A stretch of 64,000 nt of DNA, from positions 1-64,000 of the forward strand of contig NZ_JAVFVU010000026.1 of NCBI RefSeq assembly GCF_030929615.1, given 5' to 3'. The stretch is from Dyadobacter sp. LHD-138. GTDB taxonomy: Bacteria > Bacteroidota > Bacteroidia > Cytophagales > Spirosomataceae. The notes below the pieces were generated by a model that saw nothing but the letters and a program-made list of their open reading frames with translations, did no database searches and had not been told where the DNA came from. The first letter of the stretch is position 1. Every line of letters begins with the position of its first letter. The position numbers and the translations under genes were made by a program. Shown one piece after another: positions 16,974 to 26,512 of the stretch.

Positions 16974-18185
16974 TTATGCCAAAGCAGCTTGCAAATTATC
17001 ATTGATCGCTTCAAGGAATTCCTCTGTATAAAGGTAGTGCTCTCCGTGATTTACTTTGTTGCCATGGATACAAACAGCTAAATCCTTAGTCATTTTACCA
17101 CTTTCTACAGTTTCAATACAAACTCTTTCAAGCGTCTGGCAGAAATCAATAAGCGCCTGGTTACCGTCTTGTTTTCCACGGAATTCCAATCCACGTGTCC
17201 ATGCAAAGATCGATGCAATCGGGTTCGTAGAAGTTGGTCTTCCTTTTTGGTGCTCGCGGTAGTGACGTGTCACAGTTCCGTGTGCAGCCTCAGCTTCCAA
17301 AGTTTTTCCATCCGGAGTCAACAATACAGAAGTCATCAAACCAAGAGAACCGAATCCTTGTGCAACCGTATCCGACTGAACGTCTCCGTCATAGTTTTTA
17401 CAAGCCCAAACGAAGTTACCTTCCCATTTAAGCGCAGAAGCAACCATATCGTCGATCAAACGGTGCTCGTAATGTACTTTTCCTGCAAATTCAGCATCGT
17501 AAACTTCCTGGAAAATATCTTTGAAACGACCATCGTATTTTTTCAAGATGGTGTTTTTAGTAGAAAGGTATAAAGGCCACCCTTTGCCCAAAGCTACATT
17601 GAAGCAAGAACGTGCAAAACCACGGATCGACTCATCCACGTTGTACATCGCCATAGCAACACCAGGTCCCTGGAATTGATACACTTCGTGCTCAATTACT
17701 TTTCCGTCTTCGCCTTCAAACTTAACAGTAAGTTTTCCTTTTCCAGGTACAACGAAATCCGTCGCTTTGTATTGATCGCCAAAAGCGTGACGTCCCACGA
17801 TGATAGGAGCAGTCCAGTTTGTTACCAAACGAGGCACATTGCTCATTACTATAGGCTCACGGAATACAGTTCCATCCAAAATGTTACGGATCGTTCCGTT
17901 TGGAGATTTCCACATTTGTTTCAGGTTGAACTCAGTAACGCGGTCTTCGTCAGGTGTAATCGTAGCGCATTTGATACCTACGCCGTATTCTTTAATCGCA
18001 TTGGCTGCATCGATCGTTACCTGATCATTGGTTTCATCACGATATTCAACACCTAAATCGTAGTACTTAATATCTACGTCCAGATAAGGTAAAATAAGTT
18101 TTTCTTTAATAAACTTCCAGATGATACGAGTCATCTCATCACCGTCCAGCTCTACTACGGGATTTGCAACTTTAATTTTGCTCAT
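16974..18185 (-). CDS. icd: NADP-dependent isocitrate dehydrogenase
   Basis: Oxidative decarboxylation of isocitrate to 2-oxoglutarate in the TCA cycle. The 403-residue product is of the dimeric, eukaryote-like type rather than the E. coli type. Diagnostic blocks are VVELDGDEMTRIIW (9-22), KSPNGTIRNIL with the substrate-binding serine (near 91-102), and EAAHGTVTRHYREHQKG followed by STNPIASIFAW near residues 300-335. These match cytosolic/mitochondrial IDH1/2-like bacterial enzymes that use NADP. It is a single-gene unit with its own hairpin terminator. The 272-bp gap upstream holds an AT-rich region with no further gene. Confidence 0.95.
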   Translation of the reverse strand: MSKIKVANPVVELDGDEMTRIIWKFIKEKLILPYLDVDIKYYDLGVEYRDETNDQVTIDAANAIKEYGVGIKCATITPDEDRVTEFNLKQMWKSPNGTIRNILDGTVFREPIVMSNVPRLVTNWTAPIIVGRHAFGDQYKATDFVVPGKGKLTVKFEGEDGKVIEHEVYQFQGPGVAMAMYNVDESIRGFARSCFNVALGKGWPLYLSTKNTILKKYDGRFKDIFQEVYDAEFAGKVHYEHRLIDDMVASALKWEGNFVWACKNYDGDVQSDTVAQGFGSLGLMTSVLLTPDGKTLEAEAAHGTVTRHYREHQKGRPTSTNPIASIFAWTRGLEFRGKQDGNQALIDFCQTLERVCIETVESGKMTKDLAVCIHGNKVNHGEHYLYTEEFLEAINDNLQAALA

Positions 18186-18457
18186 GATTATTAATTACTA
18201 TTCGAAAGTTAAAGATATTGAAATGCGACCGTGAAAGTACAAATAATAGACTGAAAAGGCGAAACAAGCGAGGAAGTAAGTTTGATTTTATATGTTGATT
18301 CTTTCAAATCGTTTAGCAGTGGTTATTTTCAATAAATACATAAATTGCCCATTGAAACCTGTCAGGGGCTAATTTTAAACAAATCAGGTTCATTCACTTT
18401 TATTTCGGGTTATTTTTCCCGGCTATCATTTTTACACCACCAATCTGGCGTCCTAGT

Positions 18458-19036
18458 ATGGATAAGTCTTCTTTACGTACCGAATACCTGCAAAAAAGAA
18501 AGGATTTGACGGCAGAAGAAATAACAATACGCAATGAAGCGATCCTGGCTAATACGAAATTGTTCGTCGATAGAATGTCATTGAAAACCATTCATATTTT
18601 CCTTCCGCAATATGGCAAAAATGAAATCGACACCTGGAAAATTATCACATTTTTAAATGCATCATATCCCGAAATCAGGATTCTCGCACCAAGGGTAGTC
18701 CCCGGAACGAGAGAAATGGAGCATTTCCTGCTCACACCGGAAACAAAACTGATCGATAGCCGATGGAAAATTCCTGAACCGGATCCCGCAACTTCATTAA
18801 AAATATCGCCACAGGAAATAGATGCGGTGCTGATCCCTCTTTTGGCCTTTGATCAAAACGGGTATCGGGTCGGCTATGGTGGCGGTTATTATGATCGTTT
18901 TCTCCCACAATGCAGCGCAAACGCGGTGAAGGTAGGTTTATCTTACTTCGAAGCCGAAGAAAGGGCTATTAATAGAGATTCGTTTGATGTAAAAATGGAT
19001 TTTTGCATCACGCCCTTAACGATTGTCAGGTTCTGA
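18458..19036 (+). CDS. 5-formyltetrahydrofolate cyclo-ligase
   Basis: A 192-residue enzyme that converts 5-formyl-THF to 5,10-methenyl-THF with ATP, returning a storage folate to one-carbon metabolism. It starts with the usual K-x-x-L-R-x-x-Y/L-x-x-x-R/K pattern (KSSLRTEYLQKRK) and contains the signature GYRVGYGGGYYDRFL (135-149), which forms the ATP and substrate pocket. VLIPLLAFD (124-132) is the preceding conserved strand. The length is normal. It is also called fau, ygfA or MTHFS in other species; I leave the symbol blank because usage differs. Confidence 0.93.
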   Translation: MDKSSLRTEYLQKRKDLTAEEITIRNEAILANTKLFVDRMSLKTIHIFLPQYGKNEIDTWKIITFLNASYPEIRILAPRVVPGTREMEHFLLTPETKLIDSRWKIPEPDPATSLKISPQEIDAVLIPLLAFDQNGYRVGYGGGYYDRFLPQCSANAVKVGLSYFEAEERAINRDSFDVKMDFCITPLTIVRF

Positions 19037-19177
19037 TCTTTTAAGATCATGTTTCCCTGGATTACTTTTTTTCAATAAAATAAGGACACCATGTTTCCCT
19101 GAAAATGAAAAGTGCGACTAAGGAATTAACATAACTAATTCCAGCATTAAAAGTCCACTTTAAAACTTTTAGAAAAC

Positions 19178-19768
19178 ATGAAAAACATCCGTACTTATTT
19201 ATCTGCACTCGCATTGGTCGCATTGATGACCCTGATTTCCTGCAGCAAGGATGACGACGAAACCGCCAAAGTAAAACCAGGCGAAAACATTATGACCACA
19301 CTTTTGCAGGAAACTACCTGGACGCAAAACACGGCTGCGGCGGTTTCCTGGGAACTGGGTTATGTTTTCAGTACCGCCTCAACGGGTAAAATCACAAAAT
19401 TAAGCTGCAAAATGCCTGAACCTGGTTCTTACACCGTCTCCTTGTGGGATCAGTCGACCAAGGCTTTGCTTCGCCAGAAAACACTGGAACAATCCACGCC
19501 CGATAAGTTTGTGGAGGCCGGTATTGATGAATTTCCGGTTGAAAAGGATAAAAAATATGTCATCAGCATCAATACCGTCGTGGGCGGAAGTGCCAAAAAA
19601 TTTTTCACCATTTCAAATACCAACGTCAATATTTTCCCGATTGCCCGCGGAAGCATTCTCGTCCAGTCTTCTGTTTACAAGGCCGTTGCCACACCAAAAT
19701 TTCCTGACGGCGGGGCTGAAACCGGGAGAATGTATGGATTCTCGGATTTTACTTTCATTCCTGATTAA
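19178..19768 (+). CDS. Lipoprotein with DUF4082-like domain
   Basis: A 196-residue lipoprotein. The signal peptide ends at LISC (C22), followed by a short acidic linker SKDDDE, which suggests surface export signals of Bacteroidota lipoproteins. The mature domain has WELGYVFSTASTGKITKLSC and SYTVSLWDQSTKALL, which resemble the beta-sandwich DUF4082 domain found in carbohydrate-active and surface proteins. No catalytic residues are apparent. It stands alone between the folate enzyme and asd and has its own terminator. Confidence 0.8.
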   Translation: MKNIRTYLSALALVALMTLISCSKDDDETAKVKPGENIMTTLLQETTWTQNTAAAVSWELGYVFSTASTGKITKLSCKMPEPGSYTVSLWDQSTKALLRQKTLEQSTPDKFVEAGIDEFPVEKDKKYVISINTVVGGSAKKFFTISNTNVNIFPIARGSILVQSSVYKAVATPKFPDGGAETGRMYGFSDFTFIPD

Positions 19769-19789
19769 GGCTAAAAACACTGCATTAAA

Positions 19790-19832
19790 AACGGCATAGC
19801 GAGTCGATTCAAATCGACTTGCTATGCCGTTC
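19790..19832 (+). terminator. Terminator after the DUF4082-like lipoprotein gene
   Basis: AACGGCATAGC and GCTATGCCGTT form the outer stem, with AGTCGATT/AATCGACT extending it, followed by TCTATTATCTTT. The rest of the 353-bp gap up to asd holds only a candidate promoter box and no gene that I can see. Confidence 0.8.
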
Positions 19833-20029
19833 TATTATCTTTGAAAATGTATTTTAAAAATAATAGTCCAATAGCTACCGCCCGGCAATCACTAAAAAAG
19901 GCCTGTTCACATTCATTTACAATGCCCAAAACGATAGCTGACTGCGGAAAATCGACAACCATTACGATCCGAATTGCTGTTCAGGAGCATTTGTACAATA
20001 AAAACATCATTTCTTATTAATTTTCATCG

Positions 20030-20037
20030 TAAATTTG
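20030..20037 (+). promoter_or_regulatory. Candidate -7 box for asd
   Basis: TAAATTTG matches TAnnTTTG and lies 84 bp before the asd ATG, in an AT-rich gap. A -33 TTG at the expected spacing is not evident. Confidence 0.4.
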
Positions 20038-20121
20038 CACCACTTTTCGGAAGCAGGTCATTTTGGCCAAATTCGTTGAGTAACAAACAATTTTACAAAT
20101 CACATTAATCCTGGTTTTAGA

Positions 20122-21132
20122 ATGAAAATCGCAGTAGTAGGCGCTACCGGTTTGGTAGGCGGCGAAATCCTCAAAGTGCTCGAAGAGCGTAATTTCCCCG
20201 TAACGGAGTTATTGGCCGTTGCATCTGAAAGATCTATAGGCAAGGAAGTTACATTCAAGGGTAAACAGATTAAGGTAATCGGATTTGAGGAAGCCATTGC
20301 AGCCAAACCTGAAATCGCGATATTTTCAGCGGGAGGTAGTATTTCTCTTGAACTTGCGCCAAGATTTGCCGAAGCCGGCATTACCGTTATCGATAACTCA
20401 TCTGCGTGGAGAATGGACCCTACGAAAAAACTCGTAGTGCCTGAAATCAATGCAGTGACGTTGACGAAAGAAGATAAAATTATAGCGAATCCAAACTGCT
20501 CTACGATTCAGATGGTGGTGGTTTTGAATCCGTTACACCAGAAATATAAAATCAAACGTGTTGTTGTTTCTACCTACCAGTCTGTAACCGGTACCGGTAA
20601 GGCCGCGGTAGACCAGCTTTTCTCTGAACGCGCAGGCGATCACAGCGTTGCAAAAGTTTACCCGCATCAGATCGACCTAAACGTTTTGCCGCATATCGAT
20701 GTATTCCTTGACAACGGTTATACGAAAGAGGAAATGAAGATGACCAACGAGACGAAGAAAATTATGGGCGACGACAGTATTGCTGTAACGGCTACTACGG
20801 TTCGTATTCCTACGATCGGTGGTCACTCGGAAGCAGTTAATATTGAGTTTGAAAACGAATTCGATCTTGACGAAGTTCGTCAGATTTTGAGCGAAGCTGA
20901 AGGCGTTATTATTCAGGATGACCCTAAAAATGCCCTTTATCCAATGCCATTGACGGCACACGGAAAAGACGAAACGTTTGTAGGTCGTATCCGTCGTGAT
21001 GAGTCTCAGCCAAAAACATTGAATTTGTGGATCGTTGCAGATAACCTTCGTAAGGGAGCTGCTACCAACACGGTTCAAATCGCTGAATTCCTTGCGAAAC
21101 ATGATTTAGTTGGTGTTACGCAAGAAGCGTAA
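20122..21132 (+). CDS. asd: Aspartate-semialdehyde dehydrogenase
   Basis: Reduces aspartyl phosphate to aspartate semialdehyde, the branch point to lysine/diaminopimelate, threonine and methionine. The 336-residue product has the NADP-binding start MKIAVVGATGLVGGE, the catalytic cysteine C126 in NPNCSTIQM, the STYQSVTGTGKAAV block, and a later catalytic histidine in RIPTIGGHSEAVN. The length is normal. It is a single-gene unit bounded by a strong hairpin and then by a palindromic repeat cluster. Confidence 0.96.
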   Translation: MKIAVVGATGLVGGEILKVLEERNFPVTELLAVASERSIGKEVTFKGKQIKVIGFEEAIAAKPEIAIFSAGGSISLELAPRFAEAGITVIDNSSAWRMDPTKKLVVPEINAVTLTKEDKIIANPNCSTIQMVVVLNPLHQKYKIKRVVVSTYQSVTGTGKAAVDQLFSERAGDHSVAKVYPHQIDLNVLPHIDVFLDNGYTKEEMKMTNETKKIMGDDSIAVTATTVRIPTIGGHSEAVNIEFENEFDLDEVRQILSEAEGVIIQDDPKNALYPMPLTAHGKDETFVGRIRRDESQPKTLNLWIVADNLRKGAATNTVQIAEFLAKHDLVGVTQEA

Positions 21133-21150
21133 GGTTTTCCAAAAAGTTAT

Positions 21151-21193
21151 AAACGAGAAAAGAGTGGCCGGATAGGTCACTCTTTTCTCGTTT
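21151..21193 (+). terminator. Terminator of asd
   Basis: AAACGAGAAAAGAGTG pairs perfectly with CACTCTTTTCTCGTTT around an 11-nt loop, 18 bp after the asd stop. Confidence 0.85.
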
Positions 21194-21216
21194 ACGGATG
21201 GTAGATATGGGCAACC

Positions 21217-21367
21217 GCTCCTTCGGAGCATCCTGTTTATAGCATTGAAATTTCCAAAATTATTATTTTCACTCCTTAGGAGTGTCCTAAAAATCCGAGG
21301 AGGCTCCTAAGGAGCCAGATAAATGTGACTTCTCCATTTTTCTATAAACAGGGGGCTCCAAAGAGCC
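21217..21367. repeat. REP-like palindromic module between asd and nuoD
   Basis: Four palindromes: GCTCCTTCGGAGC at 21217, CACTCCTTAGGAGTG at 21270, GGCTCCTAAGGAGCC at 21302, and an imperfect GGCTCCAAAGAGCC at 21354. The first is followed by atcctgtttatagc and the last is preceded by tctataaacaggg, its inverse. The layout is the same as in the cluster after rnr, which identifies one repeat family. It lies between the ends of convergent asd and nuoD. Confidence 0.8.
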
Positions 21368-21423
21368 ATTTGTCAATTCACCTACACCATTTTATAGAAT
21401 TTAAACGGTGCCAATTACCTGAC

Positions 21424-22641
21424 TTACCTGTCAACCTCTCCCATTACCACATCAATAGAACCGATAATAGCGACTAAATCCGCCAGCAATGCGCCTTTTG
21501 ACAACTCCCCAATAACAGAAAGATTATTAAATGAACAGGCTCTGGCCTTACACCGGACGGGTATATCCGAGCGACCATCCGTACGGAAGAAAAATCCCAG
21601 TTCTCCTTTTGGGTTTTCGGCACGGACATAGAAATCCATCGCCTTGGGACGTATTTTTTTGGGAACAACCGCTTGCGGATCAAAGGAAGGTGTACGCTTA
21701 TGATCGCCTGTCAATTGAACCAGACTTTGCTCAATCATTTTTACAGATTCCTGACATTCCACCACACGCACCCAGGTACGGTCCCAACAGTCGCCGACGG
21801 TGCCCATTTTACCTTCTCCGATCGGAATATCAAAATCCAGTTCAGGGTAAACAGAATAGCCATCCACCCGGCGCAGATCGTAACGCAAACCCGAACCACG
21901 CAGCATCGGGCCGGTGCAGCCGTAATTGATCGCCACCGGCAAAGGCAGCACACCTACATTGGCAGTACGCTGAATGAAAATCTTGTTATCCACAACCAGC
22001 TGCTGCAATTCGACAAGCTTCGGTTTCAGGTAATTCATAAACTCTGAACAACGCTCCTCAAAACCTACCGGCAGGTCATAAAACAAACCGCCGATCCAGA
22101 TATAATTATAAAGCATTCTCGCTCCGCAAACCCATTCGAGCAAACGCAAAATCTGTTCACGATCCCGCATCATCCAAAGAAATGGGGTATAGGCACCGAT
22201 ATCCATGGCGTAAGTGCCCAACGCCACGAAGTGCGACGCAAGTCTGTTGAGCTCCGCCACCACCACCCGGATATATTCAATACGTTTCGGAATGTCATGC
22301 TCGATTCCCAGCATTCGCTCCACACCCATTACATAAGCATGCTCCGAATTCATCGCCGTTACATAATCCATCCGGTCAACGTACGGAATGATCTGATTAA
22401 AAGGCAGCGCCTCAGCATGTTTTTCAAAACAACGGTGCAGATAACCCAGGTGCGGTACTACATCAACGATCACTTCACCATCCGTCACCACTTCCAGTCT
22501 CAACACACCGTGTGTGGAGGGATGTTGCGGCCCCATATTCAGCACCATTTCCTCAGTACGAAGCGTTTCGGAGTTGTACTTATTCGGGGCAGAAACTGAA
22601 AGATATTCAGGACGGTATTCGTATTGGATGGCGTTACTCAT
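21424..22641 (-). CDS. nuoD: NADH-quinone oxidoreductase subunit D
   Basis: The 49-kDa subunit of the complex I peripheral arm, which lines the quinone site. The 405-residue product shows GPQHPSTHGVLRLEVVTDGE, HLGYLHRCFEKHAE, the DYVTAMNSEHAYVMGVERM region, and the C-terminal DLVAIIGSIDVVMGEVDR, which carries the conserved Gly-Ser/Thr-x-Asp...Gly-Glu-x-Asp-Arg end. No other nuo gene is adjacent on either side: downstream is a repeat cluster with convergent asd, and upstream is a GHL10 lipoprotein gene. A TATATTTG box lies about 40 bp before the start. The remaining nuo genes must be outside this window. Confidence 0.95.
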   Translation of the reverse strand: MSNAIQYEYRPEYLSVSAPNKYNSETLRTEEMVLNMGPQHPSTHGVLRLEVVTDGEVIVDVVPHLGYLHRCFEKHAEALPFNQIIPYVDRMDYVTAMNSEHAYVMGVERMLGIEHDIPKRIEYIRVVVAELNRLASHFVALGTYAMDIGAYTPFLWMMRDREQILRLLEWVCGARMLYNYIWIGGLFYDLPVGFEERCSEFMNYLKPKLVELQQLVVDNKIFIQRTANVGVLPLPVAINYGCTGPMLRGSGLRYDLRRVDGYSVYPELDFDIPIGEGKMGTVGDCWDRTWVRVVECQESVKMIEQSLVQLTGDHKRTPSFDPQAVVPKKIRPKAMDFYVRAENPKGELGFFFRTDGRSDIPVRCKARACSFNNLSVIGELSKGALLADLVAIIGSIDVVMGEVDR

Positions 22642-22752
22642 GCTATTTTCTTATTTTCTCTTCTCAGAAAGTCTTTTCAAATATACGAACAAAAACCGCA
22701 CCGAATTGATTGCCAGAAACAGATCAGATTAAACCCTGACATCCTTAAATGA

Positions 22753-24321
22753 CTAAAAACGTTGCAGTTTTTGATCCAGCACTTCAACTTTTAACGGACC
22801 AATCGGCCGTCCTTCGTTATGCAGCCGGTCAACAGCGGTAATATAATAAACATATTTTTTGCCCGATTGTACGGTCATATCTACAAAGCGTTCGCCTTCA
22901 TAAGCCATGCCGAGAATCTTTCTCGGATCGTGGGCTGTCGGTTTATCGGTTGGTTCAAATCGGTAAATAACGTAATAAGTCGCGGTTTCACCATCCGTTG
23001 CCGGATCCGGTTTTTCCCAGAATAATTCAAGCCCGTTATTCAGCAAAGTCGCCTTTAGGCTTTTAGGAGAAAGTGGAGGAATTGCATCTTTCCATGCCAT
23101 CGTCGGAACCAGGGCCGGGTAACGGAATAAGTCATTCCGCAGCGAATCGACAAAGCCCAGATTGTTATTTTTTAAAGAACGGGAGCTGAAAAATATAGTC
23201 CCTTCCGCTTCATTTTCTCTCGAATAACGAACCTGGTTTGGCATTTCTGTTGGATTGGCCCATTGGCCGTCCTTTTCTTTACCACCCACACGATAGGCTC
23301 CCAATCCTACATAAAAGTGGCGCCCATAGCAATTCTCCGTCCACCAATCCACTAGGTTCTTATAAGGTACTTTCCCAAATCGTGAAGAGAAATAAACCTG
23401 TGGGGCGATATAATCCACCCATCCTTCCCGAACCCATTTACGGCTGTCCGCAAAAAGATCATCATAGGATGCAAGTGCGCCGTATGTTTTCGAGCCTTCC
23501 GGATCTGTTCCCTTATTTCTCCAAACGCCGCAAGGGCTTATGCCAAACTTAATCCGCGGATTCGTTGCCATTAAGCCATCATGAATTTGTTTGACAAGCA
23601 AATCGACATTATTTCTCCGCCAATCCGCCTTGGTTGCAAACCCTTTTCCATACTTCCGGTACGTCGCCTCATCTTCAATCGATTGTCCCGCAACGGCATA
23701 TGGATAAAAATAATCGTCAAAATGAATGCCGTCCACGTCATAGTTTTTAGCCACGTTGACGGTTATATCCGTAATAAACTGACGTACTTCGGGCAAACCA
23801 AAATCAAATAGTTTATAGCCATCATAACTGATAATCCATTCCGGGTGTATTTTGCTGATATTTTCCGAAGAAACGCTCCTGGCAGATTTATGAACCAAAC
23901 GGTTCAGATTTAGCCAGGCATGAAATTCAAGTCCCCGCTTATGGGATTCCCTGATCATAAATTCCATCGGATCCCACATCGGATCGGGCCGGCGTCCCTG
24001 CTGCCCCGTTAACCATTCAGACCAGGGCTCAGCACTTTTAGCATAGAAAGCATCACCAGCCGCACGTACCTGAACAAAAACGGCATTCATTCCTACCTTT
24101 TTATGAAAATCAAGGAGCGCCGAAAACTCATTCCGCTGCTCGTCAGGCACAAGATTTTTGCTGCTGGGCCAATCGATGTTGTCAACGGTAGCAATCCAGA
24201 CGGCCCTGAATTCTCTTTTGGGTGGATAGACATTCTCAGAATCAGTGCTTTGGGCTTTACAACCGTTAAGCAAAAAAGTGGTCAGCAGTAAGGTAAACGC
24301 AATAATTGGGATTTTTTTCAC
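22753..24321 (-). CDS. GHL10 family (DUF187) glycosyl-hydrolase-like lipoprotein
   Basis: A 522-residue lipoprotein. A GTG start at 24321 gives MKKIPIIAFTLLLTTFLL-N-G-C, a clean lipobox signal; starting further upstream at TTG adds 22 residues ahead of the signal and is less likely. The mature part opens with REFRAVWIATVDNIDWPSSK, the hallmark of GHL10, and includes FVQVRAAGDAFY, FHAWLNLNR and DGIHFDDYFYP, with acidic residues placed at the ends of TIM-barrel strands. A fibronectin type III-like domain follows from about residue 425. Related enzymes act on peptidoglycan-like or other glycans, but the substrate here is unknown. Confidence 0.9.
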   Translation of the reverse strand: MKKIPIIAFTLLLTTFLLNGCKAQSTDSENVYPPKREFRAVWIATVDNIDWPSSKNLVPDEQRNEFSALLDFHKKVGMNAVFVQVRAAGDAFYAKSAEPWSEWLTGQQGRRPDPMWDPMEFMIRESHKRGLEFHAWLNLNRLVHKSARSVSSENISKIHPEWIISYDGYKLFDFGLPEVRQFITDITVNVAKNYDVDGIHFDDYFYPYAVAGQSIEDEATYRKYGKGFATKADWRRNNVDLLVKQIHDGLMATNPRIKFGISPCGVWRNKGTDPEGSKTYGALASYDDLFADSRKWVREGWVDYIAPQVYFSSRFGKVPYKNLVDWWTENCYGRHFYVGLGAYRVGGKEKDGQWANPTEMPNQVRYSRENEAEGTIFFSSRSLKNNNLGFVDSLRNDLFRYPALVPTMAWKDAIPPLSPKSLKATLLNNGLELFWEKPDPATDGETATYYVIYRFEPTDKPTAHDPRKILGMAYEGERFVDMTVQSGKKYVYYITAVDRLHNEGRPIGPLKVEVLDQKLQRF

Positions 24322-24549
24322 TATATAACGAATGCAAAATGTTAATCCGATCAAAGTAACGTATTTTAGTCCAAAGTTAGCCGACAAGTTGCTTAATTTG
24401 TCTTAATGGCAAATAAACATGTTCAATGTATTGTTATTGTGAATAATTTTTCTGCATATTTATTGTGTAATTACTAGGTTTTTTTGTGACTAAACGCAAA
24501 AATTTCACCCTTTGCAGTACAGCTATAACGTTTTAACCTATATCCCATA

Positions 24550-26364
24550 TTGGAACCATTTGTAAAAACAACTAAAAAAAACGTCCTTTTTGAAATAGCC
24601 TGGGAGGTTTGTAATCAGGTCGGTGGGATTTATACTGTTATCCGGACTAAAGTGCCGGCGATGGTGGAAAAGTGGGAAGATAATTACTTTTTGCTAGGCC
24701 CTTATTTTGAAAAGAAAGCATCCTCCGAATTTGAAGAAATTACGGATCTGGATGACTGTACTGTTGGCCGCACAGTGCGCAGATTGCGTGAAATGGGTTA
24801 TAAGGTGCATTATGGCTTCTGGCTTGTAACCGGAAAACCGCGCGTTGTACTTTTTGATCTGGATAGCATTGCCCATGAGCTGGATGTTATCAAGTACAAT
24901 CTTTGGGAAAACAACCGGATTTCGACCATTAATGTCGAGCCGCTCGTGAACCAAACACTATGTTTCGGAGAACTCGTGCGTATCTACCTGAAAGAATATG
25001 CCGAAGAAAATGCGCGCAGAGAGGAGATATCTGCCCAATTTCACGAATGGATGGCAAGTTGCGGCCTGCCCGACCTTAAGAGAGAAAATGTAAAAATTGC
25101 CACGACTTTTACCACGCATGCTACCATGCTTGGCCGCTATCTGGCGCAAAATGTGGATGGTTTTTACAGTAAACTTCCATTTTTTGACTGGGAGCAGGAA
25201 GCCAGGAATTATGGCATCGTAACCCAGGCATCCATTGAACGACAGGCCGCATTGAGTGCCCACGTGCTGACAACCGTAAGTGACGTGACTGCACGCGAGT
25301 GCGAAGTTTTTCTCGGAAGAATGCCGGATCTGGTAACGCCAAACGGGTTAAATGTTGTCCGGTTCCAGGCCGTCCACGAATTCCAGAATCTGCATTTAAA
25401 ATATAAAGAACGGATTCATGAGTTTGTGCTCGGACATTTCTTCCCGAGCTATTCTTTTGACCTTGATAAAACGCTTTATTTTTTCACGTCGGGACGTTAC
25501 GAGTATAGCAACAAAGGTTATGACCTGACTCTGGAGGCACTTGCACGACTTAACTGGAAAATGGTACAGGCCAATATGGATACCACGGTCGTGATGTTTA
25601 TCGTGACAAAACAGCCGTATTATTCCGTCAATCCCGATGTTTTGCAGTCGAGAGCCGTGCTGAATGAATTGCAGGAAACCTGTACTGCCATCGAAAAAGA
25701 GGTAGGCGAAAAGTTGTTCCTGGCCGCTGCATCCGGTGGTGATCACAAAATGCCAGACCTGAATAATTTTGTCGATGAATACTGGCGTCTGCGCTTACGC
25801 CGTACCATTCAGACCTGGAAAACGGATAAATTGCCCGCATTCGTAACCCACGATTTAAAACAGGAAGACGGAATTACCGATTTCTGTAAAAAAGCGAATC
25901 TTGTAAATAATGAGCGCGACCGGGTTAAAATTGTTTACCATCCTGACTTCATCTCGTCCACAAATCCGTTGTTCGGTCTTGACTATGGACAATTTGTACG
26001 CGGATGTCACCTGGGCGTTTTCCCTAGCTATTATGAGCCCTGGGGTTATACGCCGCTGGAATGTGTCGTTCGCGGTGTTCCGACGGTAACGAGTGATCTC
26101 TCCGGTTTTGGCGACTATATCATGCAGATCATGAGAGATTATGAAAACCGTGGTATTTATGTGATCAATCGTAAGTCGCAGACTTATGCGCAGGCTGCCG
26201 ATCAAATGGCTGATATTCTCTTCAAATTTGTAAAAATGCAGCGCCGCGACAGGATTATGCAGCGTAACCGGGTTGAGAATATCTCCGATGTTTTCGACTG
26301 GATGAACCTGAGATCTTATTACGATACGGCCCATGACCTGGCTGTCAAAAGAAGAAAACCCTGA
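24550..26364 (+). CDS. Glycogen synthase, GT3 (eukaryote-like) family
   Basis: A 604-residue glycosyltransferase that extends alpha-1,4-glucan chains from UDP-glucose. It opens with VLFEIAWEVCNQVGGIYTVI, the GT3 signature, rather than the KTGGLGDV start of bacterial GT5 enzymes. It also has TTFTTHATMLGRYLA, LVTPNGLNV and the late PSYYEPWGYTPLECVVRGVP block, which holds the conserved acidic residue of the GT-B fold. The start is a TTG codon, because no ATG precedes the conserved N-terminus and the reading frame allows no better site. It stands alone, with no branching or debranching enzyme nearby, and has a terminator. Confidence 0.93.
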   Translation: MEPFVKTTKKNVLFEIAWEVCNQVGGIYTVIRTKVPAMVEKWEDNYFLLGPYFEKKASSEFEEITDLDDCTVGRTVRRLREMGYKVHYGFWLVTGKPRVVLFDLDSIAHELDVIKYNLWENNRISTINVEPLVNQTLCFGELVRIYLKEYAEENARREEISAQFHEWMASCGLPDLKRENVKIATTFTTHATMLGRYLAQNVDGFYSKLPFFDWEQEARNYGIVTQASIERQAALSAHVLTTVSDVTARECEVFLGRMPDLVTPNGLNVVRFQAVHEFQNLHLKYKERIHEFVLGHFFPSYSFDLDKTLYFFTSGRYEYSNKGYDLTLEALARLNWKMVQANMDTTVVMFIVTKQPYYSVNPDVLQSRAVLNELQETCTAIEKEVGEKLFLAAASGGDHKMPDLNNFVDEYWRLRLRRTIQTWKTDKLPAFVTHDLKQEDGITDFCKKANLVNNERDRVKIVYHPDFISSTNPLFGLDYGQFVRGCHLGVFPSYYEPWGYTPLECVVRGVPTVTSDLSGFGDYIMQIMRDYENRGIYVINRKSQTYAQAADQMADILFKFVKMQRRDRIMQRNRVENISDVFDWMNLRSYYDTAHDLAVKRRKP

Positions 26365-26400
26365 CGGAAGCCGATATATCTTCCCGTAAACATAATTTAG

Positions 26401-26443
26401 AAAAAGCCCGCAATGCTGCATACGCGCATTTGTGGGCTTTTTT
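26401..26443 (+). terminator. Terminator of the glycogen synthase gene
   Basis: An AAAAAGCCC arm pairs with GGGCTTTTTT, with an inner GCA/TGC region, 36 bp after the stop codon. Confidence 0.8.
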
Positions 26444-26512
26444 AAGTCATATCCCTTGAATTCCTAAAAAAAATCAACACCTTCACCGTCGATTATCTAT
26501 ATCCCCAAAAGC

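Noticed and set aside
19035..19050. TGATCTTTTAAGATCA after the folate enzyme as terminator
   Set aside because: Short, AT-rich stem with no T tract; too weak to call.
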